A DNA stretch of 64,000 nt from Pseudonocardia autotrophica (GTDB lineage: Bacteria > Actinomycetota > Actinomycetes > Mycobacteriales > Pseudonocardiaceae), in assembly GCF_000717175.1 (NCBI RefSeq), contig NZ_JNYD01000020.1:39108-103107 (forward strand), written 5' to 3'. The translations under genes and the position numbers were made by a program. Position 1 is the stretch's first letter. Each line of letters starts with the position of its first letter. The notes below the pieces were generated by a model. The model made no database searches. It saw nothing but the letters and a program-made list of their open reading frames with translations, and was not told the origin of the DNA. Shown here one piece after another: positions 49,874 to 58,753 of this stretch.

Positions 49874-52800
49874 GTGATGGTTCTGTCCCGCCTCACTGCT
49901 GCCGCCCGCCTGATGGCGGGAGCGGCCCTGAGCGCCTCCGCGACCGGGGTCGGGTTGACCGCGGGCCTGGTCGCGGGGTCCGCCGTGGTCGGCGCCAGGG
50001 CCACCCGCGCGGTCGCCGGGGCCACCGTCACGGTCGCCGGCAGCTCGCTGGCGCTCGCGCGGAGCGGCGCAGAGGCCGGCGTCAGGCGGGTCGCCACGGA
50101 GGTGACAGGGTCTGATCCGTTCACCGACGGACGGTTGGCGCGGGTCGCGGACGTAGCCCGGAGCATGTTCGAGCCGGCGGACGAGCGGCACCACCGCCGC
50201 GTCTGGGTCTCCGGGGGTCACGCGCACGTCGAGCTCGCCGAGCCGGCCGTCGAGGGCAGTGCGGAGATCCGGCGCGCCCTGCGCCGGCAGCTCGAGCGCC
50301 TGGAGGGCGTGGAGTGGGCGACGGTGAACGACGTCGCCGGCCGGGTCCTCGTCGCGTTCGACCAGCGGCGCGTCGGGGTCGAGGACGTCGTCGAGACGGT
50401 GACCGCGATCGAGCGGGCCCGCGGCGGGCGGCAGGTCTTCCCCCGTCACGACGAGCACCCGGCCGACCTCGAACCCCTGCTGGCCGCGCTCGCCATGGCG
50501 GCCGTCGACACGGCGGGGATCGGGGTGGCCGTCGCGGGGAAGCTGCTCCCGATTCCCGCGCTGCCCCGGCACGCGACGCTCGCGCTCGCCTTGCTCGACT
50601 CGCAGGGCTGGATCACCGAACGCCTGTCCCGGCACATCGGTCGGATCGGTACCGACCTGGTGTTCAGCGGCACGAGCGCGCTGCTGCACGCCCTGACCCA
50701 GAGCCCCGCCATCCCCGCGTTGAATGCGGTTGCCGCCGTCGAGCGCGCGCTGGAGGTCTACACGCGCCGGCAGGTCTGGCGCCGGCGGGAGCCGGAGTTG
50801 TGCCGCCCCGAGCAGGCGGAGGGGCCGGGCGCGCCGCTCGCGCCACCGGGGGAGCGGCCCGTTCCGCTGCCGCCGGGGCCGATCGAGTCCTACGTGTCCC
50901 GACTGAACCCCGCCTCGCTGCCGGCCGCCCTGGGCCTGCTCGCGCTGACCCGCGCACCCGGACGCTCGGCGGACCTGCTGAAGGCCCTGTCGCCCCGGAC
51001 GGCGACCATGGGCCGGGAGTCGTTCGCCACCGTGCTCGACCTGCTGATGTGCCGGCGCGGGGTGCTGCCCATGGACGGTTCCGCGTATCGGAGGCTGGAC
51101 CGCGTGGACACCGTCGTCCTGGACTCGGACGCGTTGTGCACCGGTCCGCCGGTCGTGCTCCAGGCCACCGCCGGAGCAGACGACTGGGACGAGCGGGCGA
51201 TCTGGGGGACGGCGGCGCGCCTGCTCGCCGACCCCGACCGGAAGGCCGGCGCCCGGCTGGGCCCGCCCGAGGGGTCACCGGACGGGCCCGGTGGCGTGGT
51301 CCGGGCGGTGCTCGACGGCGACCGGCAGGTCGGGACGGTGACGGTCGCGGCGGAGCTCGACCTCCACGCCGAGGCGCTGCTCAAGGCAGTGGCCGCGGCC
51401 GGTCACCGGCTGGTGCTCACCGAGCACGACGGGACGCGCGAGCTCGCCGGCCTCGCCGACGAGATCGCGCCCTCGGGCGAACTGCTGGCGCAGACCGTGC
51501 GACGGCTCCAGGCGCAGGGCCGCGGCGTGCTCGTCGTGTCCGTGGTGGACGGTGCGGCGCTGCAGGCGGCGGATGTCGCCGTCGCCCCCGTCCGCCGCGG
51601 GTGCGCTCCCGCGTGGGGCGCGGACCTGGTGACCGGGCCCGGGCTGGCCGACGCCTGCCGTGTCGTCGCCGCGACCCGCCGGGCCCGGGAGGTGAGCGCG
51701 GAGGCCGCCCGCGGCGCCGTCGTCGGCAACGTCCTCGGAGCCCTGCTCGCCGCCGTCGGCGACCCGCGGCGTGGGCAGCGGAAGGCGACGGCGCCGGGCA
51801 AGACGGCGACCGGGGTGATGATGGCGCGGGGGGCGTGGGCCGCGCTGCGGCTCGACGCCGAGCCGGCGCCCCCGCCGACCGTGCAGACACCCTGGCACGC
51901 CCTCGAACCCGAGCAGGTCCTGCGCCGGCTGGCCGATCGGGCCGCGCAGGACGGCGAGGAGCATCCGCGACGGCCTCGTGCCGAACGGCCCAGGACCAGC
52001 CGGCCCGCGCGCTTCGCCCGCACGGTCATGGCCGAGCTGTCGGACCCGCTCACGCCCGTCCTGAGCACCGGGGCGGTGGCCACCGCGATCCTCGGCGAGG
52101 TGACCGACGCCGTGCTCGTCGGCGCAGTCACCGTGGTCAACGCGGTGATCAGCGGCTTCCAGCGGATGCGCGCGGAGACGGCCCTCGAGTCATTGCTGCT
52201 GCAGCAGGAGGTGGTCGCGCATCGCGAGGTCGACGGCGGCCGCGAAGACGTGCCGGCCGACGCCCTGCGTCTCGGGGACGTCCTGCTCGTCGAGGCCGGG
52301 GACGTGGTGCCGGCGGACCTCCGCCTGCTCGAGGCCTGCGATCTGGAGGCCGACGAGTCCAGCCTCACCGGCGAGTCGCTCGCGGTCGCCAAGTCGCCCA
52401 CGGCGACGCCCGGGGCGGCGGTCGCCGACCGGACCTGCATGCTCTTCGACGGCACGACCGTGGTCGCCGGCCGCGGACGGGCCGTGGTCGTGGCGACCGG
52501 CGACGCGACCCAGGCGGGACGGGCCGCCGCAGCGGCCGGAACGGTGCCACCCCCGGTCGGGGTGCAGGCCCGGCTCGGCGAGCTCACCCGCGCGGTCCTG
52601 CCGGTGACCCTCGCCGGTGGCGCCGTGGTCGCCGGGCTCGGGGTGCTCTGGCGGCGCCCGCTGCGGGAGGCCGTTCGGGCGGGCGTCGCGGTGGCGGTCG
52701 CGGCGGTCCCCGAGGGGTTGCCCCTGGTCGCGACCGTGGCACAGCTGGCCGCGGCGCGCCGGCTCTCCCGGCGGGGGACGGTCGTGCGCAGCGCCCGCGT

Positions 52801-54469
52801 GCTGGAGGCGCTCGGCCGGGTCGACACGGTCTGCTTCGACAAGACCGGCACCCTGACCGAGAACACGTTGCGGGTGGTGCGGCTCGTGCCGGTCGACGGT
52901 GCCGGCGGGATCGGCGAGGGCGGGCTGCTGCAGCTCGCCGCGTCTGCCGTCGGCAACGGTGACGGTCAGGCACACGAGACGGACCGTGCGGTCCTGGACG
53001 CCGCCACCGAGCGGGGCGTGGCCGTCGCGCAGGAGCCGGAGACGAGCCTGCCGTTCGCCACCGGGCGCGCGTTCTCCGCCGCGGTGCGCGACGGGCGGCT
53101 CGTCGTGAAGGGCGCCCCCGAGGTCGTGCTGGGGCGTTGCACCGGCGCGGAGGCCGTGCGGGAGCGCGCGCACGCACTCGCGGCCGAGGGGCTGCGCGTG
53201 TTGGCGGTGGCCGATCGGCCGGTCGACGGCAGCCCGGACGACCTCGACGAGGCGGCGCGGGAGCTGACGCTGCGCGGGTTCGTCGCCCTCGCCGACACCG
53301 TCCGGAAGTCGACGGCCACGGTGGTGGAGCAGCTGCGTGCCGCCGGGGTCCGGGTCGTCGTCGCGACCGGTGACCACCCGGAGACGGCGAGCGCGATCGC
53401 GGCACAAGCCGGTGTCCCGAACGCCGACCGCGTGGTGACCGGCGCGCAGCTCGCCCGGGCGTCCGACGCCGAACGGGCCGCGCTCGTGCGCGAGGCGGCC
53501 GTCTTCGCCCGGCTGTCCCCGGAACAGAAGGTGACGTTGGTGGCGGCGCTGCGACGGGCCGGCGCCACGCTCGCGATGACCGGTGACGGGATCAACGACG
53601 CCGCCGCGATCCGCCTGGCGGACGTGGGGATCGCGGTGACGGGCACCGAGTCACCGGCCGCGCGCAGGTCCGCGGACGTGGTGCTCACCGACGCCGACCT
53701 GACCCCGTTGGTCGATGCGGTCGCCGAGGGCCGGGCCATGTGGTCCAGGGTGCGCGACGCGGTGTCCGTCCTCGTGGGCGGCAACGCCGGGGAGGTCGCC
53801 TTCACCGTCCTCGGCACCGCGTTCGGCGGCCGGTCCCCCCTGGGGACCCGGCAGCTGCTGCTGGTCAACATGCTCACCGACATGTTCCCGGCGCTGGCGA
53901 TCGCGGTGGCGTCACCGCGCCGCAGCGGCGGCGACGGTGACGGCGACGGCGGTCCGCTGGCCGCGCACCCGCTCCGGGACGTGCTGCTGGCCGGCCCGCA
54001 CCGCGGCTTCACGCGATCGGTGCGCCAGATGGTGCTGGTGCGCGGCGTCGCGACCGCGGCCGGGGCCGGGGGCGCGTGGGCGGTGGGCTCGCTCACCGGG
54101 TTCCGGGGCAGGGCGAGCACGATGGGGCTTGCCGCGCTGATCGCCAGCCAGCTCGGCCAGACGGCCTGGGCCGGGCGACGGAGCCCGCTGGTGCTGGCGA
54201 CCGCCGCCGGTTCCCTGCTCGTGCTCGCGGCGGTCGTGCAGACGCCGGGAGTGAGCCGGTTCTTCGGCTGCACGCCGCTGGACCCCCTGGCCTGGCTGGT
54301 CGTCCTGGGCTGGGCCGGGGTCGCCACCCTCGGTGCCGAGGTCGTGCCCCGCCTGGTGCGGCAGTGGCGGGAGCGGGGCACGCCGTCGGTCGGCGCACCG
54401 CTGACGAATTCGGACAGCACGAACAGGGAGGTCGACGATGGCACTGACGAACCCCTTCTACACCCCTGA
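49874..54469 (+). CDS. Giant cation-transporting P-type ATPase (CtpH/CtpI-like) with degenerate N-terminal half
   Basis: The protein has 1531 residues from the GTG at 49874; ATG 49877 is equally possible. The C-terminal half is a complete P-type ATPase: LTGES near 832, the PEGLPLV TM4 motif, phosphorylation motif DKTGTLT with D989, MTGDGINDAAAI near 1237, and a C-terminal TM bundle. The N-terminal half has a heavy-metal-like ferredoxin fold (about 110-190) and ATPase-like segments whose catalytic loop reads VLDSDALCTG at D417 and whose hinge reads VVDGAALQAADVAVA. This two-module plan is that of mycobacterial CtpH/CtpI (about 1540-1630 residues). The ion is not established; the cation-type TM segments favour Ca/Mg-like ions. 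Confidence 0.93.
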   Translation: MMVLSRLTAAARLMAGAALSASATGVGLTAGLVAGSAVVGARATRAVAGATVTVAGSSLALARSGAEAGVRRVATEVTGSDPFTDGRLARVADVARSMFEPADERHHRRVWVSGGHAHVELAEPAVEGSAEIRRALRRQLERLEGVEWATVNDVAGRVLVAFDQRRVGVEDVVETVTAIERARGGRQVFPRHDEHPADLEPLLAALAMAAVDTAGIGVAVAGKLLPIPALPRHATLALALLDSQGWITERLSRHIGRIGTDLVFSGTSALLHALTQSPAIPALNAVAAVERALEVYTRRQVWRRREPELCRPEQAEGPGAPLAPPGERPVPLPPGPIESYVSRLNPASLPAALGLLALTRAPGRSADLLKALSPRTATMGRESFATVLDLLMCRRGVLPMDGSAYRRLDRVDTVVLDSDALCTGPPVVLQATAGADDWDERAIWGTAARLLADPDRKAGARLGPPEGSPDGPGGVVRAVLDGDRQVGTVTVAAELDLHAEALLKAVAAAGHRLVLTEHDGTRELAGLADEIAPSGELLAQTVRRLQAQGRGVLVVSVVDGAALQAADVAVAPVRRGCAPAWGADLVTGPGLADACRVVAATRRAREVSAEAARGAVVGNVLGALLAAVGDPRRGQRKATAPGKTATGVMMARGAWAALRLDAEPAPPPTVQTPWHALEPEQVLRRLADRAAQDGEEHPRRPRAERPRTSRPARFARTVMAELSDPLTPVLSTGAVATAILGEVTDAVLVGAVTVVNAVISGFQRMRAETALESLLLQQEVVAHREVDGGREDVPADALRLGDVLLVEAGDVVPADLRLLEACDLEADESSLTGESLAVAKSPTATPGAAVADRTCMLFDGTTVVAGRGRAVVVATGDATQAGRAAAAAGTVPPPVGVQARLGELTRAVLPVTLAGGAVVAGLGVLWRRPLREAVRAGVAVAVAAVPEGLPLVATVAQLAAARRLSRRGTVVRSARVLEALGRVDTVCFDKTGTLTENTLRVVRLVPVDGAGGIGEGGLLQLAASAVGNGDGQAHETDRAVLDAATERGVAVAQEPETSLPFATGRAFSAAVRDGRLVVKGAPEVVLGRCTGAEAVRERAHALAAEGLRVLAVADRPVDGSPDDLDEAARELTLRGFVALADTVRKSTATVVEQLRAAGVRVVVATGDHPETASAIAAQAGVPNADRVVTGAQLARASDAERAALVREAAVFARLSPEQKVTLVAALRRAGATLAMTGDGINDAAAIRLADVGIAVTGTESPAARRSADVVLTDADLTPLVDAVAEGRAMWSRVRDAVSVLVGGNAGEVAFTVLGTAFGGRSPLGTRQLLLVNMLTDMFPALAIAVASPRRSGGDGDGDGGPLAAHPLRDVLLAGPHRGFTRSVRQMVLVRGVATAAGAGGAWAVGSLTGFRGRASTMGLAALIASQLGQTAWAGRRSPLVLATAAGSLLVLAAVVQTPGVSRFFGCTPLDPLAWLVVLGWAGVATLGAEVVPRLVRQWRERGTPSVGAPLTNSDSTNREVDDGTDEPLLHP

Positions 54470-55508
54470 GATGCAGGGACCGTACGAGCTGTACGGCCTG
54501 GGGGAGTTCGAACTCGAGGAAGGCGGGGTCATTCCCGACCTGCAGTTGGCCGTCGCGACGTTCGGGACCCTCGACGAGGACAAAGGCAATTCAATTCTCC
54601 TGCCGACGTGGTTCTCCGGGACGCACCTGACCTGGGAACAGGCCTACATCGGGCCGGGACGAGCGCTGGATCCCGACAAGTACTTCATCGTCGTCGTCAA
54701 CCAGATCGGCAACGGGCTCTCGACATCGCCGCACAACACCGACGGTGATATCGCGATGTCGACGTTTCCGAAGGTGCGCATAGGTGACGACGTCCGGGCT
54801 CAGCAGCAGTTGCTCCGACAGCAGTTCGGGATCGAGCGGCTGCACGCCGTGGTCGGCGGCTCGATGGGCGCCCAGCAGACCTGGGAATGGGCCGTCCGCT
54901 TCCCGGAAGAAGTGCTGCGGGCGGCTGCGATCGCCGGCACCGCGAAGAACACCCCGCACGACTTCCTGTTCACGCAGACCCTCCTCGACGCGATCACCGA
55001 CGACCCGGGCTGGAACGGTGGCGAATACACGTCGAACACCGACGTCGGCCGTGGCCTGGCTCGGCACGCCGACATCTGGGCGGTCATGGGCCTGTCCACC
55101 GAGTTCTGGCGGACCGAGTTCTGGCGCAACATCGAGCTCCCCGACGTCACCTGGAACAGTGCCATCGAGTTCAAGGACCGGTTCATCCGCGCCGTCTTCG
55201 CCGCCATGGACCCCAATTCGCTACTCGTGCAGGGCTGGAAATGGCAGCGCGGCGATGTCTCCCGCAACACCGATGGGGATCTCGCGGCCGCGCTCGGCCG
55301 GATAACGGCCAAGATGTTCGTCATGCCGATCGACGAGGACATGTTCTTCCCGGTTCGGGACTGCAAGGCGGAGCAGGCCTTGGTGCCGAACAGCGAACTC
55401 CGGGTAGTGCACTCGATCGCGGGCCACTTCGGCCTCTTCGGGTTCGAGCAGTCCTACCTGCAGGAGGTCGACGACAACCTCACCGAACTGCTGAGCTCCG
55501 AGGTCTGA
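54438..55508 (+). CDS. Alpha/beta-fold hydrolase of the homoserine acetyltransferase (MetX) family
   Basis: The ATG at 54438 lies 32 bp inside the end of the ATPase gene, preceded by AGGGAGG. The 356-residue protein has the nucleophile elbow VGGSMGAQQTWEW (S142), Asp299 in MPIDEDMFFP and His330 in IAGHFGLFGFE, a full triad. LLPTWFSGTHLTWE replaces the usual HALTGD region of true MetX, so homoserine acetylation is unlikely; an esterase or acyltransferase of the MetX-like branch is more probable. A relic of a close homologue lies at 46086-46275. Confidence 0.88.
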   Translation: MALTNPFYTPEMQGPYELYGLGEFELEEGGVIPDLQLAVATFGTLDEDKGNSILLPTWFSGTHLTWEQAYIGPGRALDPDKYFIVVVNQIGNGLSTSPHNTDGDIAMSTFPKVRIGDDVRAQQQLLRQQFGIERLHAVVGGSMGAQQTWEWAVRFPEEVLRAAAIAGTAKNTPHDFLFTQTLLDAITDDPGWNGGEYTSNTDVGRGLARHADIWAVMGLSTEFWRTEFWRNIELPDVTWNSAIEFKDRFIRAVFAAMDPNSLLVQGWKWQRGDVSRNTDGDLAAALGRITAKMFVMPIDEDMFFPVRDCKAEQALVPNSELRVVHSIAGHFGLFGFEQSYLQEVDDNLTELLSSEV

Positions 55509-55727
55509 ACCTGCATACCCTTGAGCGTCGGCTCATATTCATGTCGGCGTGAGTCGACCCCCCGGTGTATGGGTCGAAGATCGAGAACCGCCCTGGCCAT
55601 TTCCCGCATGGGGACCGTGTCGCTGGGTAGCTCCGTGCCATGGCGGCTGACGAAGTCGTTGCCCTTACCGGGCATCGAGCTCGATCGGGACGCTGGGCAG
55701 AGATCTCGACGGAAGTGGAGTATCGCG

Positions 55728-55952
55728 GTGGCTGATCGGCACGTGCGCAATGACCTGGCAGAACTCAAGGGGATCGGCCCCAAGTACGCCCAGATGCTCA
55801 AGGACATCGGCGTGGACTCGATCAAAGAGCTCAGCCACCGCAACCCGTCGCATCTGAAGCAGATGATCGAGGAACGGCACGGGCCCGTCGTCGCCATGTC
55901 GGAGGATGAGTGCCGCGACTGGATCGAGCAGGCCAAGGCGCACCAGGCCTGA
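55728..55952 (+). CDS. DUF4332-type helix-hairpin-helix protein
   Basis: From the GTG at 55728 the protein has 74 residues. LAELKGIGPKYAQMLKDIGVDSIKELS is a tandem helix-hairpin-helix element in pieces matching DUF4332, and the C-terminal RDWIEQAKAHQA closes the helical fold. Such domains bind DNA or protein non-specifically. The longer in-frame ORF back to 55521 is Arg/Ser-rich and lacks coding bias, so it was not used. It follows the hydrolase after a 219-bp gap with no recognised element. Confidence 0.8.
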   Translation: MADRHVRNDLAELKGIGPKYAQMLKDIGVDSIKELSHRNPSHLKQMIEERHGPVVAMSEDECRDWIEQAKAHQA

Positions 55953-56067
55953 CGGCACCGTGGACCGAGGCGCCGACGGCCGGGCGTGCTGGTGGGGCCG
56001 ATGGCGGTTGACCGCGCCGGAACGCGTCCTGAAACAGGCGAGCCGGCTCGACCGTCGTCACGGTTCG

Positions 56068-56901
56068 TTACTGCGACCCTGCGGCCACCAGTGTCGCGGT
56101 GAGGGGTTCGAGCTCGGTGATCAGCTCGTCGAGCTCGGCGGGGGAAAGGGCGTCGTAGGGCGGGGCGGCGAGCTCGTCGGTGAGGTCTTCGATGCGTTGC
56201 TTGGTCTCGCGGCCGGCGTCGGTGAACCGGCTCTCGGCGTCGACGAGCCCGCGCTCGCGCAGCCCGGCCATGACCGCGGCCAGCCGCTTCTTCGGCAGGT
56301 GATGGATGCGCCCGAACGACTCCGGCGGGTGGATGCCCATCTCCAGCGCGGACAGCACGTGGGCCTCCGTGCCGCCGATGCGCGCGCCGACGAGAGCGGC
56401 GACGTGCCCGTCACCACGGTGCTCGCGCAGCATGGTTGCGGAATGCCACAGGCGGGCGACCGGGTCGCTCGGCACCGGCAGGGTGCGCATCCCGGCGTAG
56501 TTCACCCGACCTTCCGTGGGCGCGCTCGTCGCGGCTCTGGTGGTCAGGTCGGCGGCGCGCACCAGGCCCGGGGAGTCGGCCAGCTCGTCGCCGAGGATCC
56601 GCCGCACGGAGGCCGCGCTGCCCCGCTCCCGCGCGGCGAGGGACGCCTCGGGCGGGATCGTCTCCCACGCGCTCGGGATGTGCCGCGCGGCCTCCCCCTC
56701 GGCGAAGCTGTAGAAGGCCGCGTGCACGACCTGCGCCGGCACCCGCCCCAGGGGCGCAGCGCGGCTGGCGAAATAGCCGTCCCAGTAGGTGCGGTGGCCG
56801 AGCGCGGCCAGCTCCTCGTTGCACTCGTCGGCGAAGTAGGTGACCAGGCAGATCGGCTCCAGGAGCTCGAACATCCGGCGGGCGGTGCTCGCAGTGGGCA
56901 T
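56068..56901 (-). CDS. SalK / SCO6745-family helical protein
   Basis: The 277-residue protein begins TASTARRMFELLEPICLVTYFADECNEEL in pieces typical of the actinomycete SCO6745/SalK family. WDGYFASRAAPLGRVPAQVVHAAFYSF and WETIPPEASLAAR are further family blocks, and the C-terminus (LPKKRLAAVMAGLRERGLVDAESRFTDAGRE) forms a MarR-like winged helix. Members occur in polyketide clusters and elsewhere, and the function is not established. It is cytoplasmic and stands alone on the minus strand. Confidence 0.82.
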   Translation of the reverse strand: MPTASTARRMFELLEPICLVTYFADECNEELAALGHRTYWDGYFASRAAPLGRVPAQVVHAAFYSFAEGEAARHIPSAWETIPPEASLAARERGSAASVRRILGDELADSPGLVRAADLTTRAATSAPTEGRVNYAGMRTLPVPSDPVARLWHSATMLREHRGDGHVAALVGARIGGTEAHVLSALEMGIHPPESFGRIHHLPKKRLAAVMAGLRERGLVDAESRFTDAGRETKQRIEDLTDELAAPPYDALSPAELDELITELEPLTATLVAAGSQ

Positions 56902-57140
56902 GCCTGATCTGACTCGGAGAGCCCCCCGAACTCATCGGCTTGTGGAGTAGAACGTCGGCTACTTCCGTCGCTCGACCAGGGTCCGCTCGGTGTGATGGGG
57001 CGAAGCCGACCGAGGCCCCGACCATCGGGTGGAGCGTGCCGACCCCCTCGGTCCGGCATCCGGACACCGGAGCTTCTCGCATCACAGCCCGGGCGCTGGA
57101 ACCCGTACGTCGACCACTCGACGTCGTGCAGACGTGCTGT

Positions 57141-57416
57141 TCAGTAACGCCGCCGAGCGGTCGGCAAAGGTCGGGTCGGCTGCTCTGCATCGGCCCAGAC
57201 GCCAGCTTCGTCCTTGCCGGGCGGTGTCCCGTTGCTCCATTCATCGCCCGACCACCGCCACAGGGCGATGATGCCCGCAACCACAAGGTGCACCAGGACC
57301 ACGACAGCAAAGACGAGGACGCGCAGGGCGAGGAAGACGCCGGCAGCGACGGGCGTGAGAAGGCACAGCAGCGGCGTGCATCCGACGAGGATGAGAAACA
57401 GCAGTAGAGAGATCAT
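57141..57416 (-). CDS. Small two-helix membrane protein
   Basis: The ATG at 57414-57416, directly after AGGAGGCGGC, gives 91 residues. Residues about 2-25 (SLLLFLILVGCTPLLCLLTP) and 27-52 are hydrophobic helices, and the C-terminal 38 residues are polar and acidic. A longer in-frame ORF exists, but the excellent ribosome binding site fixes this start. No family recognised; function unknown. Confidence 0.6.
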   Translation of the reverse strand: MISLLLFLILVGCTPLLCLLTPVAAGVFLALRVLVFAVVVLVHLVVAGIIALWRWSGDEWSNGTPPGKDEAGVWADAEQPTRPLPTARRRY

Positions 57417-57657
57417 GCCGCCTCCTGGCTGCTGGGCAGCGGCGAGCCGGAAATTCTGCCAGCCCTCGTCGAACCCCGCCATCGCCTCGGCCGGGACGAT
57501 CTCCTCGGGTCGGCGGCGTCGTCGTACAGGTACCCGGCTACTCGGCGCCGGGCCCGAAGTCCGTCCAGCGCGGTCTTGGCGCCGTGATCGAGTTGCAGCT
57601 CCCCGGCGCATCCCCGAGTCTCTTCATAATCGAGATTTTGTCGGAAGGGTGATCGTT

Positions 57658-58515
57658 GTGGCTCGTCTTCTCGGGGATGTGCGCGGAGCGGTCGCGCGGC
57701 GCGCACGCTCCGGTCGGTGGAGCGGCTGGACGGTGGGACTGGTGGTGCTCGCTCTGGTGCAGCTCGCGGCGCCCCCGGTGATCTCGGCGCTGGGTGGGGG
57801 AGCGTTCACGACGGCGGACCGGGCCGGTGAGCCGGCGATCGTGCCGGCCGGATACGCGTTCTCGATCTGGCTGGTGATCGAGCTCCTGTCGCTGCTCTGG
57901 GCGCTGTGGGCGGCGGTGCCGTCCGGGCCGGACCCGGACCTTCGGGAGCGGATCGCGCGGCCGCTGACCGTGGTGTTCGCGGGGTTCACCGCATGGTTGG
58001 TCGCCGCCGAGCTCGAGCCGCGCTGGGCGACCTTCGCGGTGTTCCTGGTCATGCTGGCCGGGCTGCTCGCCGCGACCCGGATCGCGCTGCGGGAGGCGGC
58101 CCGCATCAGGGCGTGGAGCGGCTACGGACAGGCCTTGCTGTGGGGCACGTTGGGGCTCTATCTGGGATGGAGCAGCGTGGCGATCTGGCTGAACCTCACC
58201 ACGGCTCTCGTGGCATCCGGGGCGCCGCTCGACGGGTCGGCCGGGCTCCTCGGGCAGCTGGCGGTGCTGGCCGGGGCGACCGCGACCGCGGTGGCGCTGC
58301 TGCGCTGGACCGGTGTGCTGCTGCCCTACCTCGGCGCGGTCGTGTGGGCGCTGGCCGGGGCGATGCTCGGTGCGCGCGGAGCGGGGGAACCGGTGCTCGC
58401 GTTCGGTGCCGCGGTCGGGCTGGTTGTCGTGATCGTCGCCGCCCTCGGGATGCGACGACGCGGCTCGCATCTGCGGTGGGCCGGTCCTGGTCGGCGTCGG
58501 CTGGCGGAGGGCTGA
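57658..58515 (+). CDS. TspO/MBR-related tryptophan-containing membrane protein
   Basis: The GTG at 57658 lies 8 bases after GGAAGGG and gives 285 residues with about seven hydrophobic helices. PAGYAFSIWLVIELLSLLWALW resembles the TspO/MBR first-loop and helix pattern (F.IW..IY), and YLGWSSVAIWLNLTTAL is also typical of the group of larger TspO-like proteins. TspO proteins bind porphyrins; this longer subfamily is uncharacterised. A CATAAT -10-like element lies near 57625. Confidence 0.75.
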   Translation: MARLLGDVRGAVARRARSGRWSGWTVGLVVLALVQLAAPPVISALGGGAFTTADRAGEPAIVPAGYAFSIWLVIELLSLLWALWAAVPSGPDPDLRERIARPLTVVFAGFTAWLVAAELEPRWATFAVFLVMLAGLLAATRIALREAARIRAWSGYGQALLWGTLGLYLGWSSVAIWLNLTTALVASGAPLDGSAGLLGQLAVLAGATATAVALLRWTGVLLPYLGAVVWALAGAMLGARGAGEPVLAFGAAVGLVVVIVAALGMRRRGSHLRWAGPGRRRLAEG

Positions 58516-58518
58516 GCG

Positions 58519-58716
58519 GTGGCCGGGACTCCGGGGGGTGACGCGGCTCTGTTCGCCTATCTGAGCTACCGGGATGCGCCCGCCGCGCTCGAGTGGCTCA
58601 CCACGGTCGGGTTCGAGGTCGTCACGCTGCAGGACGGTCCGGACGGGCCGACCCGACCGACTGAGGCTCGACCCGACCCCAGACGGCGAGAGCATGCGGG
58701 CCTGGTCAGCAGCTGA
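58519..58716 (+). pseudogene. Truncated VOC/glyoxalase-like gene
   Basis: From the GTG at 58519, 3 bp after the TspO-like stop, the first 40 residues (AYLSYRDAPAALEWLTTVGFEVV then LQDGPDG) match the first beta-alpha-beta unit of VOC proteins. The sequence then turns into a Pro/Arg-rich non-family tail and stops after 65 residues, about half the length of one VOC module repeat pair. A deletion or frameshift near 58645 is likely. Probably non-functional. Confidence 0.65.
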
Positions 58717-58753
58717 GCTCCACAGGTCGCGTGGCCGATCTGATTCTCCGTGG

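Noticed and set aside
54438..55508. Annotation as genuine homoserine O-acetyltransferase (metX)
   Set aside because: The family and triad fit, but the substrate region differs from true MetX and there are no methionine genes nearby, so only the family name is used.
55521..55727. N-terminal extension of the DUF4332 ORF
   Set aside because: The extra 69 codons are Arg/Ser-rich without coding bias. The GTG at 55728 directly precedes the conserved domain.
57417..57657. Minus-strand ORFs of up to 156 codons upstream of the small membrane protein
   Set aside because: An AGGAGGCGGC site fixes the start at 57416 and the upstream translation shows no family resemblance.
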